A DNA stretch of 64,000 nucleotides from an uncultured Campylobacterales bacterium (GCA_947494995.1 CANLWY010000001.1:372001-436000); one strand, 5' to 3'. Shown: positions 43,924-54,021, numbered from the stretch's first letter. Program-made: numbers and translations. The notes: a model not told the origin generated them from the letters alone.

Positions 43924-44034
43924 ATAATCTCTCTCCTTATTATAAATATGAGGAGATTTTACTTAAAAACTTTTTTCTTGTAAAGAAAAGTTGTAGTTTG
44001 TTTAATAGAATTTATTATAAGTTGTATAAATGTA

Positions 44035-44343
44035 TCACATTTTTAGATATATAAGATTTTCTTCTATTTTTGTTTCGTAAATATTAGTACAACCAGTGTC
44101 ATTTCCTAAAGCTTCACCTGTTGCTAAATCAACATCCCAATTGTGAAGAGGACATGTTACTATATGCTCATGAACAAGCCCTTCACTTAAGTTTCCTTGT
44201 TTGTGGGGACATACATTGTTAATTGCAAAAATTGAACCATCTTTTGTTTTAAATATAGCAATTTCAGTTTCCCCTACAACTATTTTTCTTGAACCCATTT
44301 TAGGGATATCTTCTACTGGCACTAATTTAACCCAAGTTGTCAT
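44035..44343 (-). CDS. nirD: Assimilatory nitrite reductase small subunit (Rieske type)
   Basis: A 102-residue Rieske-fold protein. The cluster ligands are in CPHKQGNLSEG and CPLHNWDVDL (C-x-H and C-x2-H). NirD is the small subunit of the NADH-dependent siroheme nitrite reductase. I chose ATG 44343, which lies one base past the nirB stop region, rather than an upstream in-frame ATG inside nirB. GGAGAT precedes it. It is cotranscribed with nirB. Confidence 0.9.
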   Translation of the reverse strand: MTTWVKLVPVEDIPKMGSRKIVVGETEIAIFKTKDGSIFAINNVCPHKQGNLSEGLVHEHIVTCPLHNWDVDLATGEALGNDTGCTNIYETKIEENLIYLKM

Positions 44344-44344
44344 T

Positions 44345-46807
44345 TTATATCTCCTTTGCTTCATAGTTTGGTAAATCTTGTGTATCAATTACAATTGGAT
44401 TAAACTCTTTTGTATATCCATCTTCAATTGATTTTGCCCAAGGGTCAACTTGTGCTGATTTTTGTGATTCATCAAATAAGGCTGCGTACATTTTTCTTTT
44501 TTCATCATTAAACATGACTTTTTTTATATACTCTAATCCAACTCTTTCAATCCAATGAGCAGTTCTTTCTAAGTAGTATGCATCTTCTCTATAAAATTGC
44601 ATATAAGCTTTTGTGTATTCAAACAGTTCTTCATCTGTTTCAACTTTACAAAGAAAATCAGTAACTCTAACTTTTATACCACCATTTCCAGCAATATGAA
44701 TCTCCCATCCAGAGTCAACACCAATGATTCCAAAATCTTTGATTGTAGCTTCTGCACAGTTTCTAGGACATCCTGATACAGCAATCTTATATTTATGTGG
44801 TGTCCATGAACCCCATGTTAGTTTTTCTATATCAATACCCATTTGCATTGAGTCTTGAGTCCCAAATCTACACCATTGATTTCCAACACATGTTTTAACT
44901 GTTCTAAGACCTTTTGCATAGGCTTGTCCTGATACAAAACCAGCATCATTTAAATCTTTCCACATGGGTTCTAACTGCTCTTTTTTTACACCAAGCATAT
45001 CAAGTCTTTGACCTCCAGTAAATTTTACTGTTGGAACATCATATTTAACTGCAATATCTGCCATATCTTTTAGCTCTTGAGCTGATGTTAAACCACCCCA
45101 GATTCTTGGGACTACGGAATAAGTACCATCTTTTTGGATATTTGCAAATACTCTGTCATTTACAAGTGCAGATCTTTTATCATTTTTGTATTTATCATCA
45201 TTGTATTTAACTAATAAATAGTAGTTAATAGCTGGTCTACATTTAGCACAACCATCTTGGGTTTTCCAATCAAGGGCCTTAAATACTTCATAAACATTGT
45301 TAAAATCATTTGTATTTACACTCTCTTTAATCTCTTTATGTCCTACATCACAACAATCACAAATTCCCTCAACTCTGTCTTGATATTCATCTCCTAAAGT
45401 AGTTACTAAAATTTGTTCAACTAATCCTAAACATGAACCACATGATGCTCCTGCTTTTGTACATGATTTAACATCTCCTAGTGTTTTTAAATCTCTGTCT
45501 TTAATTGCATTTACAACACAAGCTTTTGTAACACCATTACATCCACAAACCTCTTCATCATCACTCATAGAATTTACATCATCTCCACCATGGCCTGCAT
45601 CACCTAAAAGTACTGATTTCCCAAATAAGATTTTTGTTCTTAAGTCACTTATATCTGTATGTTCTTTTAGAAGTTTTAAATACCATGAAGCATCTGCTGT
45701 ATCTCCATAAAGTACAATACCTATAATTTTGTTTTCATAAATTACAAGTTTTTTATAAACCCCTGCTTTTTCGTCTAGCAAGATTATTTCTTCTGTTGTT
45801 TCATCACCTAAATAATCTCCTGCACTAAATAAATCAACCCCAGAAATTTTAAGTCTTGTTGATAGAGTTGAACCATTATAACCTTCAACATCATGTCCTG
45901 CTAATTTTTTTGCTAGTACCTTTGCTTGTTCATATAAAGGAGCAACTAAACCATATGTATTTCCTTTATGTTCCACACATTCACCAATAGCAAAAATTGA
46001 GTCATCACTTGTTTTCATAAAATCATCAACTAAGATACCTTTTTTAGTATCAAGGTTAATGCTATTTGCAAGCTGTGTATTTGGCATAATACCTGTGGCA
46101 AAGACTACAATATTTGAGTCTAGTTTACTTCCATTTGTAAAAGATACAGCCTCTACTTCATTTGAACCTTCAATCTTTTCAATAGTAGTATTTAGCTTAA
46201 ACTCAATACCGTAACTTTCTAGATTTTTTTGTAAAAGTCTTCCCCCTGTAGAATCTAACTGTTGAGAAAGTATAGAGCCACTTCTATGAACTAAAATTGT
46301 TTTAATTCCATGCATTGCTATTCCATAAGCTGCTTCAAGACCAAGAAGTCCACCTCCCACAACTACAGCAGTTTTGTTTTTATCAATTGTATCTATTATA
46401 GTATCTACATCATGTTTTGTCCTAAATGAAATTACATTTTTTAAATTGCTTCCTGTAGTTTTAGGTATAAAAGGTTTTGAACCAGTAGCTATTAAAAGTT
46501 TATCATATGAAACTTCTTTACCACTTTCACTTTTAATGGTTTTTAGGTCTTTATTAATAGCGATTATTTTATCACCTTTATTTAATGTAATATTATTTTC
46601 ATCATACCACTCTTGATGATTAATAATAGTATCTTCAAAAGTTTTTTCTTGTGATAGAATATAAGAAAGCATGATTCTATTGTAGTTTACATAAGGTTCT
46701 TCACCAAAAATAGTAATATCATACTTCTCTTTTGTAATATCTAATAAATCTTCAATTGTACGAAGACCACTCATTCCATTTCCAATTACTACTAATTTTT
46801 CTTTCAT
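44345..46807 (-). CDS. nirB: NADH-dependent siroheme nitrite reductase large subunit
   Basis: An 820-residue multidomain reductase. The N-terminal FAD/NADH domains have VVIGNGMSGLR and VVVGGGLLGLEAA. A [2Fe-2S] BFD-like domain follows near residues 420-465 (CGCNGVTK...CTKAGASCGSC). The C-terminal nitrite/sulfite reductase half binds siroheme and [4Fe-4S] with TCVGNQWCRFG and SGCPRNCAEA. It reduces nitrite to ammonium in the cytoplasm for assimilation. It leads the leftward nirB-nirD operon, downstream of a 140 bp spacer, and is about 1.7 kb from the nitrate reductase genes. Confidence 0.94.
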   Translation of the reverse strand: MKEKLVVIGNGMSGLRTIEDLLDITKEKYDITIFGEEPYVNYNRIMLSYILSQEKTFEDTIINHQEWYDENNITLNKGDKIIAINKDLKTIKSESGKEVSYDKLLIATGSKPFIPKTTGSNLKNVISFRTKHDVDTIIDTIDKNKTAVVVGGGLLGLEAAYGIAMHGIKTILVHRSGSILSQQLDSTGGRLLQKNLESYGIEFKLNTTIEKIEGSNEVEAVSFTNGSKLDSNIVVFATGIMPNTQLANSINLDTKKGILVDDFMKTSDDSIFAIGECVEHKGNTYGLVAPLYEQAKVLAKKLAGHDVEGYNGSTLSTRLKISGVDLFSAGDYLGDETTEEIILLDEKAGVYKKLVIYENKIIGIVLYGDTADASWYLKLLKEHTDISDLRTKILFGKSVLLGDAGHGGDDVNSMSDDEEVCGCNGVTKACVVNAIKDRDLKTLGDVKSCTKAGASCGSCLGLVEQILVTTLGDEYQDRVEGICDCCDVGHKEIKESVNTNDFNNVYEVFKALDWKTQDGCAKCRPAINYYLLVKYNDDKYKNDKRSALVNDRVFANIQKDGTYSVVPRIWGGLTSAQELKDMADIAVKYDVPTVKFTGGQRLDMLGVKKEQLEPMWKDLNDAGFVSGQAYAKGLRTVKTCVGNQWCRFGTQDSMQMGIDIEKLTWGSWTPHKYKIAVSGCPRNCAEATIKDFGIIGVDSGWEIHIAGNGGIKVRVTDFLCKVETDEELFEYTKAYMQFYREDAYYLERTAHWIERVGLEYIKKVMFNDEKRKMYAALFDESQKSAQVDPWAKSIEDGYTKEFNPIVIDTQDLPNYEAKEI

Positions 46808-46948
46808 TGTTTTACCTTAAATATCTTCTAAGATAATTATTGCAAAATTGTAGATTTTTTGATGAAATAAAATGTATATAAAATATTCAATAATATGAAT
46901 ATCTTATATTGTTGATTCTCTGATAGTTTTAAATATATAAAATAAGTG

Positions 46949-47170
46949 TTAAATTTTTACTTGCCATTTTTCTAAATTACTTGGACGTTCAAGTTCTTTA
47001 TTTGAGTCCCACTCTTCAAAACCAGAAGTACCTTCATAAACTTGTTGTGCTAAATCTTCTGCTTTCTCTGACCAGTTTATAACATCATCATTAATAATTA
47101 GATTATATCCACCATATGGGGCACTTGATATAAAGAAGATTCCAAAGGGTGTTTTGAAGTAGTATTTCAT
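46949..47170 (-). CDS. Hypothetical protein near nirB (73 aa)
   Basis: A 73-residue protein, not recognised. It starts MKYYFKTPFGIFFISSAPYG and ends in SNLEKWQVKI. It has no signal peptide or membrane segment. AAAGGAATC lies upstream of ATG 47170. It is between nirB and the nitrate reductase cluster, in the same direction as nirB but more than 140 bases upstream of it. A link to nitrogen assimilation is only positional. Confidence 0.45.
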   Translation of the reverse strand: MKYYFKTPFGIFFISSAPYGGYNLIINDDVINWSEKAEDLAQQVYEGTSGFEEWDSNKELERPSNLEKWQVKI

Positions 47171-47749
47171 TTTGATTGATTCCTTTTTTTGGTAATAGAT
47201 TTTAGCAGAATGTTTCTTTCTTCTCTTGAAGAACAGAAGTTCTTCGCTTCTTTACTTTTTAGTGGCAAAAAGTAAAACAAAAAGCCACCAGCCAAGTTGT
47301 TAAAGGCGGAGCTTCCCTACAGTTTGTAAATAAATTTCTGACCTGCGAAACTCAATCCAAAAGTGACATTTAGTCACTTTCTTCTTTCAAACATTCTCGG
47401 TCTTTTCCGAAATTTATTTAAAAACCTTCGGCTTTAACAAAGGCTGGACTCCATGAAAATGTAAACTTTCTTATGCTGAATGAGTATTTTGAATAATACC
47501 CCACGTTTGTAGAAGCTTTTGATTTCTAAAATTTTACGATAACAAGTAAGGACTGTCTGAGCGTAAAGAAATGTGACTAAATGTCACATTTTAGCGAGTT
47601 CCGCAACGCAGTAAATATTTTATAAACCAAAAGGAAGCTAAAGGCCTTCGAAACTTATGTGGGTTGTTTTTGCACTACTTTTTTCAACAAAAAAGTAGTA
47701 GTATAGAAAAATTAAAGAATAAAATTTATAAAAACATTATATAATACAA
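47171..47749. other. Noncoding 579 bp with palindromes, repeat-element-like
   Basis: No gene in either genetic code. AAAGTGAC-ATTTA-GTCACTTT at 47360-47380 and AAATGTGAC-TAAAT-GTCACATTT at 47569-47591 share the same palindromic core with reverse-complementary loops. A perfect 11 bp hairpin ACTACTTTTTT-CAAC-AAAAAAGTAGT lies at 47674-47699, just before the downstream promoter. GC is higher than in neighbouring spacers. It looks like an intergenic repeat element rather than a simple promoter. Confidence 0.45.
47740..47745 (+). promoter_or_regulatory. -10 box that fixes the start of the coiled-coil gene
   Basis: TATAAT at 47740-47745 places the transcript start near 47752. The ATG at 47750 therefore cannot be used, and ATG 47768, preceded by AAAAAAGGA, is the start. 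Confidence 0.6.
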
Positions 47750-47767
47750 ATGGAAAAAAGGAATAAA

Positions 47768-48463
47768 ATGAATAATTATATAGATGAAAAATTAATACAT
47801 AATGATATTGAAAATCCTGTAATGCATTTAGAGCATTTATTAGACTCTCTTTTGAATAGTTTATCTGGAAAAGCAGATGCAAATGTTAATAAGAAGGAGT
47901 TAATTAGAGCATTTCACATTATAAATTCATTTTGCAATACATATGAATTAGAAGAAATTTCTTTTTCAAATATAGGATTGACAGCAACCCTTAGTCAATT
48001 TAGACAAAATGCTACGCAACGTTTAAATAAAATCGTAATGACTGATCAAAAAACTATGTATGTCGATTTATTTAAAAAACCAGAGAATTCTATGAGTGAT
48101 GAAGATTATGAACAAATTCAAAATATGATAAATAGTTTGAAGGTAAAATTGAAAAAAGCTACTGATTTTGATAAAGATTTACAGAGAAGGGTTCTTGATA
48201 AAATTAATAAACTTCAATCTGAAATTGATAAAGATATTAGTAGTTTAGAACTTGCGAAAGGTAGGTTAATAACAATTGCCGATACATTAAGTTATGTTCA
48301 TAATAAAGCATTAAAACCAATTAAAGATTCAACAATCGAGATTATAAATACTATTAGAGGAATAGAAGCTAAAAATAATGGTGTTTCAGTAAATAATCAA
48401 ATAGAATATCAAGAAGAAATAGAAGATGTTGAAGTTGTAGAAACTAATCAATTAGAAGAATAA
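47768..48463 (+). CDS. Coiled-coil hypothetical protein (231 aa)
   Basis: A soluble, helix-rich protein with no family I recognise. A helical N-terminal domain (residues 15-75, HLEHLLDSLLNSLSGKAD) is followed by a long charged coiled coil from about 95 to 200. It ends in an acidic tail (EEIEDVEVVETNQLEE). No signal peptide or membrane segment. Its own promoter and terminator make it a single-gene unit between the nitrite and nitrate reductase genes, though the position does not show a functional link. Confidence 0.55.
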   Translation: MNNYIDEKLIHNDIENPVMHLEHLLDSLLNSLSGKADANVNKKELIRAFHIINSFCNTYELEEISFSNIGLTATLSQFRQNATQRLNKIVMTDQKTMYVDLFKKPENSMSDEDYEQIQNMINSLKVKLKKATDFDKDLQRRVLDKINKLQSEIDKDISSLELAKGRLITIADTLSYVHNKALKPIKDSTIEIINTIRGIEAKNNGVSVNNQIEYQEEIEDVEVVETNQLEE

Positions 48464-48478
48464 AATATTTTATAAAAA

Positions 48479-48509
48479 GAAAGAGAGTAGAGTAGACTCT
48501 TTCTTTTTT
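48479..48509 (+). terminator. Terminator after the coiled-coil gene
   Basis: GAAAGAG and CTCTTTC form a 7 bp stem followed by six T on the plus strand. It lies 15 bases after the coiled-coil gene and just before the end of the convergent nitrate reductase gene. Confidence 0.6.
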
Positions 48510-48512
48510 AGG

Positions 48513-50819
48513 TTATACTTTATCTTTATTGTAAATTTCATTTACAAAAACACTCTCATCTTTTACAACCATATGCTCCAACTCCCCAGCAACTTGCCTT
48601 TCCTCCATCTTAATTCCCTCAGGAACCTTAACACTATGCAACTGAATAGCGCACTGTTTATAATTTGGCTCAAAAGATTTAGGGTCAAAATCAGCTATTG
48701 TGATTTTATTTATTAGTTGTTCATTAAAATGAAATGGCACAAAGACATTTCCTTCTCTTACATTTTGAGATTCTTTTACTATGATGTTTTTAATCTTTCC
48801 TCTTGAAGAAGAGATATCCATTCTATCTCCACTTTGCACCTTTAGTTTTAAAGCATCTTTTGGATTTATTTCAATCCACGCTTCGGGTGCTAGGTCATTT
48901 AGTATAGATATAGTTTTTGTTTTTGTTCTTGTATGCCACTGTTCAACTGTACGTCCGGTGTTTAATATAAATGGAAATTCACTGTTTTCTGATTCTACAA
49001 GTGGTAACCAATCAAGGGCTAGTAAGTTTGCTTTTCCATCTGCTGTTGGGCAAGGCATATTTTCACCATATAGTCTTGCCGTTCCTTTTGGATTAGCTTT
49101 ATTACATGGCCATTGTATTCCTCCAAGTTTTTCTATTAGTTCATATGTCATACCTGTATAATCACAAAGTCTTCCATCACTTAATTTCTTCCACTCGTTA
49201 AAAGCGTCTCTTGGCTCTTTCCAATTTGGATATAGTTTTTCATTAAGGTCAAAGTATCTTGAAAATTCAAGTATAATATCAAAGTCACTTTTTGTCTCTC
49301 CTAATGCTTTGACGGCTTTTTTAGCATAATTACATCTTCTTTCACTATTTGTATAAGTTCCCTCTTTTTCACTCCAAGTTGCAGCTGGAAATACTACATC
49401 TGCTTTTAAAGCTGTTTCACTTTTAAAGGCATCTTGAACTACAAGTAAATCTAGTTTTCTAAGCGCTCGTCTTAGTTTATTTTGATCGGGAAATGAAACT
49501 AATGGATTAGTTGCAACTAGCCATAGAGCTTTTATTTCACCTTTTTCAATTGCATCTATAATCTGTGGATATGAGTAACCACGTGAAGTGGGTACATCTT
49601 CTACTGGAAGATTTACAATATTTGCATACTCTTGTCTATCAGTTTGGCTTGAAAAGTTTCTATATCCAGGAATTGAGGATGTAAACCCAGTCTCTCTTGT
49701 ACCCATAGCATTACATTGCCCTGTAATAGAAAGTGCTGTTGCTCCTTTTCTTCCAAGGTTTCCAGTAATTAGTGCAAGATTACATATTGTACTTACTGTA
49801 TCAGTGCCAATTGAGCTTTGATTTACTCCCATAGTCCAAGCAGACATAGCCGCAGGAGACTTTGCATAAATCTTTGCAAGTTGATATAAATCTTTTACAT
49901 CAATACCTGTGATTTCTGCCACATCTTGAGGTTTATAGTTTGCCATTATGTGTTTTCTAAACTCTTTATATCCGGTAGTTCTTTCTTTAATAAATTTTTC
50001 ATCTTCCCATCCTTGTTCTAGAATGATGTAACACAATCCATTTATTAAAGCTAAGTCAGATCTTGGTTTTAAAGGAACATAAATATCTGCCATCTTTGCA
50101 GTTTTTGAAAATCTTGGGTCAATTACAATTATAGTTGGTTTTTTACTTGTAATTTTTTTATTTTTAGCAATATGAAGTTTTAAAATAGGGTGATTATCTG
50201 CTATATTTGCACCAATTAGTACAATAGTATCTGCATAAGAAAAATCTTCATAACAACCAACTGGCCCATCACTTCCAAAAGTCTGTTTATATCCCATAAC
50301 TGCACTTGCCATACATAGAGTTGTATTTCCATCATAGTTGTTTGTTTTAAGACCCATTTGTACAAATTTACCTAGTGTATAAAACTCTTCAGTTAAAAGT
50401 TGGCCTGTTGAAATACAAGCAATTGCTTTATTTCCATACTTTGATTGAATATCTTTAAATTTATCACTTGTAGTTTTAAAAACTTCATCCCATGAAGAAT
50501 CAATTAATTGACCTTCTTTCCTAATCATAGGTTTTGTAAATCTATTATCACTTTGAACCATTTCATGTTCACTTAAACCTTTTGGACAAAGTGTTCCGCA
50601 GTTTACAGGATGTGCTGGGTCTCCTTTTGTATATGTAGGTTTTCCATTTTGTACTCCAATATATAAACCACAACCAACACCACAATATCCACAAGTTGAA
50701 CGAACCCAATTATCGGGAGCTTTTTGTTTAGCAATTTTACCAAAGGTTTTATCATCACTTAAAGAGTATTTTTCTTCTTTTATATCATTGTTTATGATTT
50801 TTTTTATAAAGTTTATCAT
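48513..50819 (-). CDS. nasA: Assimilatory nitrate reductase, molybdopterin catalytic subunit
   Basis: A 768-residue molybdopterin oxidoreductase. The N-terminal [4Fe-4S] motif is CGYCGVGCGLYIG...CGTLCPKG (about residues 43-85). Mo-bisMGD-binding blocks include NHPILKLHIAKN, PRFSKTAKMAD and GRTVEQWHTRT near the C-terminus. The length and the lack of a Tat signal fit cytoplasmic NasA rather than periplasmic NapA. It reduces nitrate to nitrite, which NirBD then reduces to ammonium. It lies 15 bases downstream of the FeS/DmsC fusion gene, its likely electron donor. Confidence 0.88.
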   Translation of the reverse strand: MINFIKKIINNDIKEEKYSLSDDKTFGKIAKQKAPDNWVRSTCGYCGVGCGLYIGVQNGKPTYTKGDPAHPVNCGTLCPKGLSEHEMVQSDNRFTKPMIRKEGQLIDSSWDEVFKTTSDKFKDIQSKYGNKAIACISTGQLLTEEFYTLGKFVQMGLKTNNYDGNTTLCMASAVMGYKQTFGSDGPVGCYEDFSYADTIVLIGANIADNHPILKLHIAKNKKITSKKPTIIVIDPRFSKTAKMADIYVPLKPRSDLALINGLCYIILEQGWEDEKFIKERTTGYKEFRKHIMANYKPQDVAEITGIDVKDLYQLAKIYAKSPAAMSAWTMGVNQSSIGTDTVSTICNLALITGNLGRKGATALSITGQCNAMGTRETGFTSSIPGYRNFSSQTDRQEYANIVNLPVEDVPTSRGYSYPQIIDAIEKGEIKALWLVATNPLVSFPDQNKLRRALRKLDLLVVQDAFKSETALKADVVFPAATWSEKEGTYTNSERRCNYAKKAVKALGETKSDFDIILEFSRYFDLNEKLYPNWKEPRDAFNEWKKLSDGRLCDYTGMTYELIEKLGGIQWPCNKANPKGTARLYGENMPCPTADGKANLLALDWLPLVESENSEFPFILNTGRTVEQWHTRTKTKTISILNDLAPEAWIEINPKDALKLKVQSGDRMDISSSRGKIKNIIVKESQNVREGNVFVPFHFNEQLINKITIADFDPKSFEPNYKQCAIQLHSVKVPEGIKMEERQVAGELEHMVVKDESVFVNEIYNKDKV

Positions 50820-50834
50820 TCTTTATCTCCCTTA

Positions 50835-52433
50835 TTAAGTACGCTGATTTCCAGCAAAAAAGTTACCTGCAAGTCCTTGTGCTACAGCAGTTTTATAAAA
50901 TAGAAGCCTAGAAATTATTTCACTTGAAAAAGAAACTATAATAGCAAGGCTTAATACAAATGTTGCATCAGTATAATCACCTGCTGCAAGTAAAAGTATT
51001 GCGAGTAATGGCAAGCCTAGACTTCCTATATATAAAGACATTTCTCGATAATCATTATATTTTTTAAACTCTTTTTCATATAAAAATTTTGTTTTATTTA
51101 GTTGATAAAAATGCTTATGCTCTTCATCTAAATTTTTATAAAAATCATTCTGTTGTGTAAACTCTTTATATTGAAAAAATGCGATAAAAAATGCGACAGG
51201 TACAACAACACTTGCACTAGAATAGTGACCATTTAATACTAATATAAGTCCTATTAGTAAAATACCTATATATGAAACATTGAAGAAAATATTTGTAGTC
51301 TCCTTCTTATTCCAAGATGGTCTCGCTTTAATTCTATAAATCATTGATTGTGCATATATACCATATACTCCAATAATTAAAATCACTAATTCAAATAAAA
51401 GTTTAAAAACTTGATTAAACTCAAAGTAGAATACAGTAATAAGAATTGTTAATCCTACTGTATAAGCGCCAAGTGCCAAGGCTTCTCTACTTAACCATGA
51501 TGTCTTAATATTCTTCATAGCTGTATGAGCTAACATAGGACGTCCTAAATGTAGAGCTGAAAGTGGTAATCCAATAGCAGCTGGTAGAAATACTGCAATA
51601 ATCATCCAAGTGTTTGGACTTGTTAGATTAAATCCAAATAAACTTATTAACTCTCCTGCAAAAATAGCTGCAAATCCACCAATAGATATTTGTGTTAAAA
51701 CTGTCATAAATACAAGTGGCCATTCTGAGTGATTTGGTTTTATAATGTGCGCATCTGCAGGAGTAACTTTTTCATTTTTTTCAGTTTCATTTATTGTATA
51801 TCTAGTTGTAGGTTTTGTAATTTCAATATCTGGAAGATGAGGTGCAATACCTTCTTTCTCTAATCCCTCTTCTAACCATTCTTTAGTGTTTACGACTTCA
51901 ATCTCAATAGCACCTGCTGGACAAGCTTGCACACATGCAGGAGTTTGTCCAATATCTAGTTTTTCATGGCACATATGACATTTTGTAACTATTCCTCTAT
52001 CTTCGTTAAAAATTGGAACTTCATAAGGACAGTTCCATGTGCAGTATTGACACCCAATACAGGTATCATCATCATGAAAAACTATTCCATTATCAAATTT
52101 TATATAAGATTCTGTAGGACAACCTTTTAGACACTCTGGATCAATACAGTGGTTACATGACATTGAGTTAAAATGGTTTGATACATTGGGAAAAGTCCCA
52201 CTTTGTGTCTCACCAACTCTTCTCCACTTTATATCTGAAGGATTATTGTTTTGTTCATTACATGCAACTTCACAACAGTGACAACCAACACAAGCAGTTG
52301 CATCAAAGTGAAATCTGTACTGTTCTCCTTCTTTTGGTTTTGGTATATCAATATTGTAGTTGCCACACTGCATTCCTGTTTTTGCTTTGTGATTTAAAAA
52401 GTTTTCCAAGGGAGTTATCTTTGTAATATTCAT
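50835..52433 (-). CDS. Fused FeS (DmsB/NrfC-like) and DmsC-like membrane protein
   Basis: A 532-residue fusion. Residues 1-200 are a four-cluster ferredoxin unit with CVGCHCCEVACNEQN, CNHCIDPECLKGCP, CIGCQYCTWNCPYE and CHMCHEKLD...CVQACP. From about 240 the protein has eight or more membrane helices of the DmsC/NrfD type (LVFMTVLTQISIGGFAAIFA). It would take electrons from menaquinol and pass them to the nitrate reductase gene product next to it. The fusion of DmsB and DmsC in one chain is unusual. It is the first gene of the leftward nas operon. Confidence 0.85.
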   Translation of the reverse strand: MNITKITPLENFLNHKAKTGMQCGNYNIDIPKPKEGEQYRFHFDATACVGCHCCEVACNEQNNNPSDIKWRRVGETQSGTFPNVSNHFNSMSCNHCIDPECLKGCPTESYIKFDNGIVFHDDDTCIGCQYCTWNCPYEVPIFNEDRGIVTKCHMCHEKLDIGQTPACVQACPAGAIEIEVVNTKEWLEEGLEKEGIAPHLPDIEITKPTTRYTINETEKNEKVTPADAHIIKPNHSEWPLVFMTVLTQISIGGFAAIFAGELISLFGFNLTSPNTWMIIAVFLPAAIGLPLSALHLGRPMLAHTAMKNIKTSWLSREALALGAYTVGLTILITVFYFEFNQVFKLLFELVILIIGVYGIYAQSMIYRIKARPSWNKKETTNIFFNVSYIGILLIGLILVLNGHYSSASVVVPVAFFIAFFQYKEFTQQNDFYKNLDEEHKHFYQLNKTKFLYEKEFKKYNDYREMSLYIGSLGLPLLAILLLAAGDYTDATFVLSLAIIVSFSSEIISRLLFYKTAVAQGLAGNFFAGNQRT

Positions 52434-52599
52434 ATAAAAAATCCTAAGTTTTAAAAGTAATTAAAAATAGTGTAACTAGAAAAAAGTCTAAAGTCTGTTT
52501 AAAACTATATAAAAAATATACAATTTAAAAATATTTTATAAACTTTTTGAAAGGTTATAAAATATACAGATAAAAATAAAATAAGTTTTTTTTCACTGA

Positions 52600-52605
52600 T
52601 ATAAT
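52600..52605 (+). promoter_or_regulatory. -10 box of the nitrate transporter operon
   Basis: TATAAT within TGATATAATGCTC, an extended -10 with TG, lies 40 bases before the nrtA-like ATG. The ribosome site AAGGAGAG follows. The 211 bp spacer is shared with the divergent nas operon. Confidence 0.65.
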
Positions 52606-52644
52606 GCTCTGTGTAAAATTTAACAATTAAATTAAGGAGAGTAG

Positions 52645-54021
52645 ATGTTAAAACAAATATTAAAAATTGGTTTAGGTGTTTCAGTTGTGACTTCAACTTT
52701 ATTAGCAGCTCCAGAAAAGACAAAATTAAAGATTGGTTTTATTGCATTAACTGATTGTGCTCCATTAGTAATAGCAAAAGAGAAAGGTTTTTTTAAAGCT
52801 GAAGGCTTAGATGTTCATGTTACAAAAGAAGGTGGTGGATGGCCAGGGATTCAACAAAAAGTAATCTCAGGTGAATATGATTTTTCTCATGCACTTGCTG
52901 GTATGCCAATTGCTGCAACACTAGGAATCAATGGAAATGCACATTTACAAGCTTTATTATCACTAGATTTTAATGGTAATGCAATTACATATGGTAATGA
53001 TATTATAAAAGAGATGGAAAAATATGGTCTTGATAAAACTAAAAGACCTGTATCAGCTGAATCATTAAAAAAGTTTATTGATGCAAAAAGAAAAGCTGAA
53101 GGGGACAAATACCAACCTCTTAATTTTGGTATGGTTCATCCAGTTTCAACTCATAACTATGAGTTAAGATATTGGATGGCAGCTTCTGGAATCAGGCCAG
53201 ATCAAGATTGCACAATTAAACCATTCCCTCCACCAACTATGCCATCAAACTTGATTGCTGGAAATATTGAGGGTTATTGTGTTGGTGAGCCATGGAACTC
53301 AAGAATTGTACTTAAAGGTAAGGGGAGTGCACTTGTAACAAACTATGATATTTGGAATAATAATCCAGAAAAAGTTTTACAAGCAAGAGCGGATTTTGTT
53401 AAAAAATACCCAGAGACTACAAAAGCAGTTATGAGAGCAGTTATTAAAGCTCAAAAATGGTTAGACTCATCTTGGGAAAATAGAGAAGAAGCGATAGCTT
53501 ATTTAGCTAAGAAAAACTATGTAAAAGCTCCTAAAAATGTACTTAGAAAATCTATGTCTGGAACATTTCTTTATAACAAAGGTGTAGATTCAGCAAATCC
53601 AATGTTTAACGTATTTGCTAACAATTATGCAGCATATCCATACTATTCTCATGGTATGTGGTTTATTACTCAAATGTATAGATGGGGACAACTTGATAAA
53701 CCAATTGATATGAAAGCTTTAATTGAAAAAGTTTATAGACCAGATTTATTTGCTCAAGTTGCAAAAGAAGTTGATTATAAATTACCTCCAAGTCCATGGA
53801 AAAAAGATGGTGTTGATGAATATAACAAATTTTTAGATGGAAAAGTTTGGGATCCAAATAAAGCAGTTGATTATATCTTTGATTTTAAAGTTCAGAACTC
53901 TTTAGTATCTAAAGAAGAATTAGCAAAAGCTAATTCATGGAAAGTTGAAACTAAGCAACCAGGTTATGTATGTCACTACGGACCTGCAGGGTGTGCTGAT
54001 CCAAAATATATTGTTAAGTAA
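52645..54021 (+). CDS. nrtA: Nitrate ABC transporter substrate-binding protein
   Basis: A 458-residue exported binding protein of the NrtA/CmpA family. After the signal peptide (residues 1-21) the core is typical: KIGFIALTDCAPLVIAKEKG, then GGGWPGIQQKVISGEYDFSH and GEPWNSRIVLKG. It captures nitrate or nitrite in the periplasm for the permease and ATPase encoded next. It diverges from the nas operon, so uptake and reduction are encoded back to back and likely coregulated. The NrtA versus cyanate or bicarbonate assignment relies on that context. Confidence 0.88.
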   Translation: MLKQILKIGLGVSVVTSTLLAAPEKTKLKIGFIALTDCAPLVIAKEKGFFKAEGLDVHVTKEGGGWPGIQQKVISGEYDFSHALAGMPIAATLGINGNAHLQALLSLDFNGNAITYGNDIIKEMEKYGLDKTKRPVSAESLKKFIDAKRKAEGDKYQPLNFGMVHPVSTHNYELRYWMAASGIRPDQDCTIKPFPPPTMPSNLIAGNIEGYCVGEPWNSRIVLKGKGSALVTNYDIWNNNPEKVLQARADFVKKYPETTKAVMRAVIKAQKWLDSSWENREEAIAYLAKKNYVKAPKNVLRKSMSGTFLYNKGVDSANPMFNVFANNYAAYPYYSHGMWFITQMYRWGQLDKPIDMKALIEKVYRPDLFAQVAKEVDYKLPPSPWKKDGVDEYNKFLDGKVWDPNKAVDYIFDFKVQNSLVSKEELAKANSWKVETKQPGYVCHYGPAGCADPKYIVK

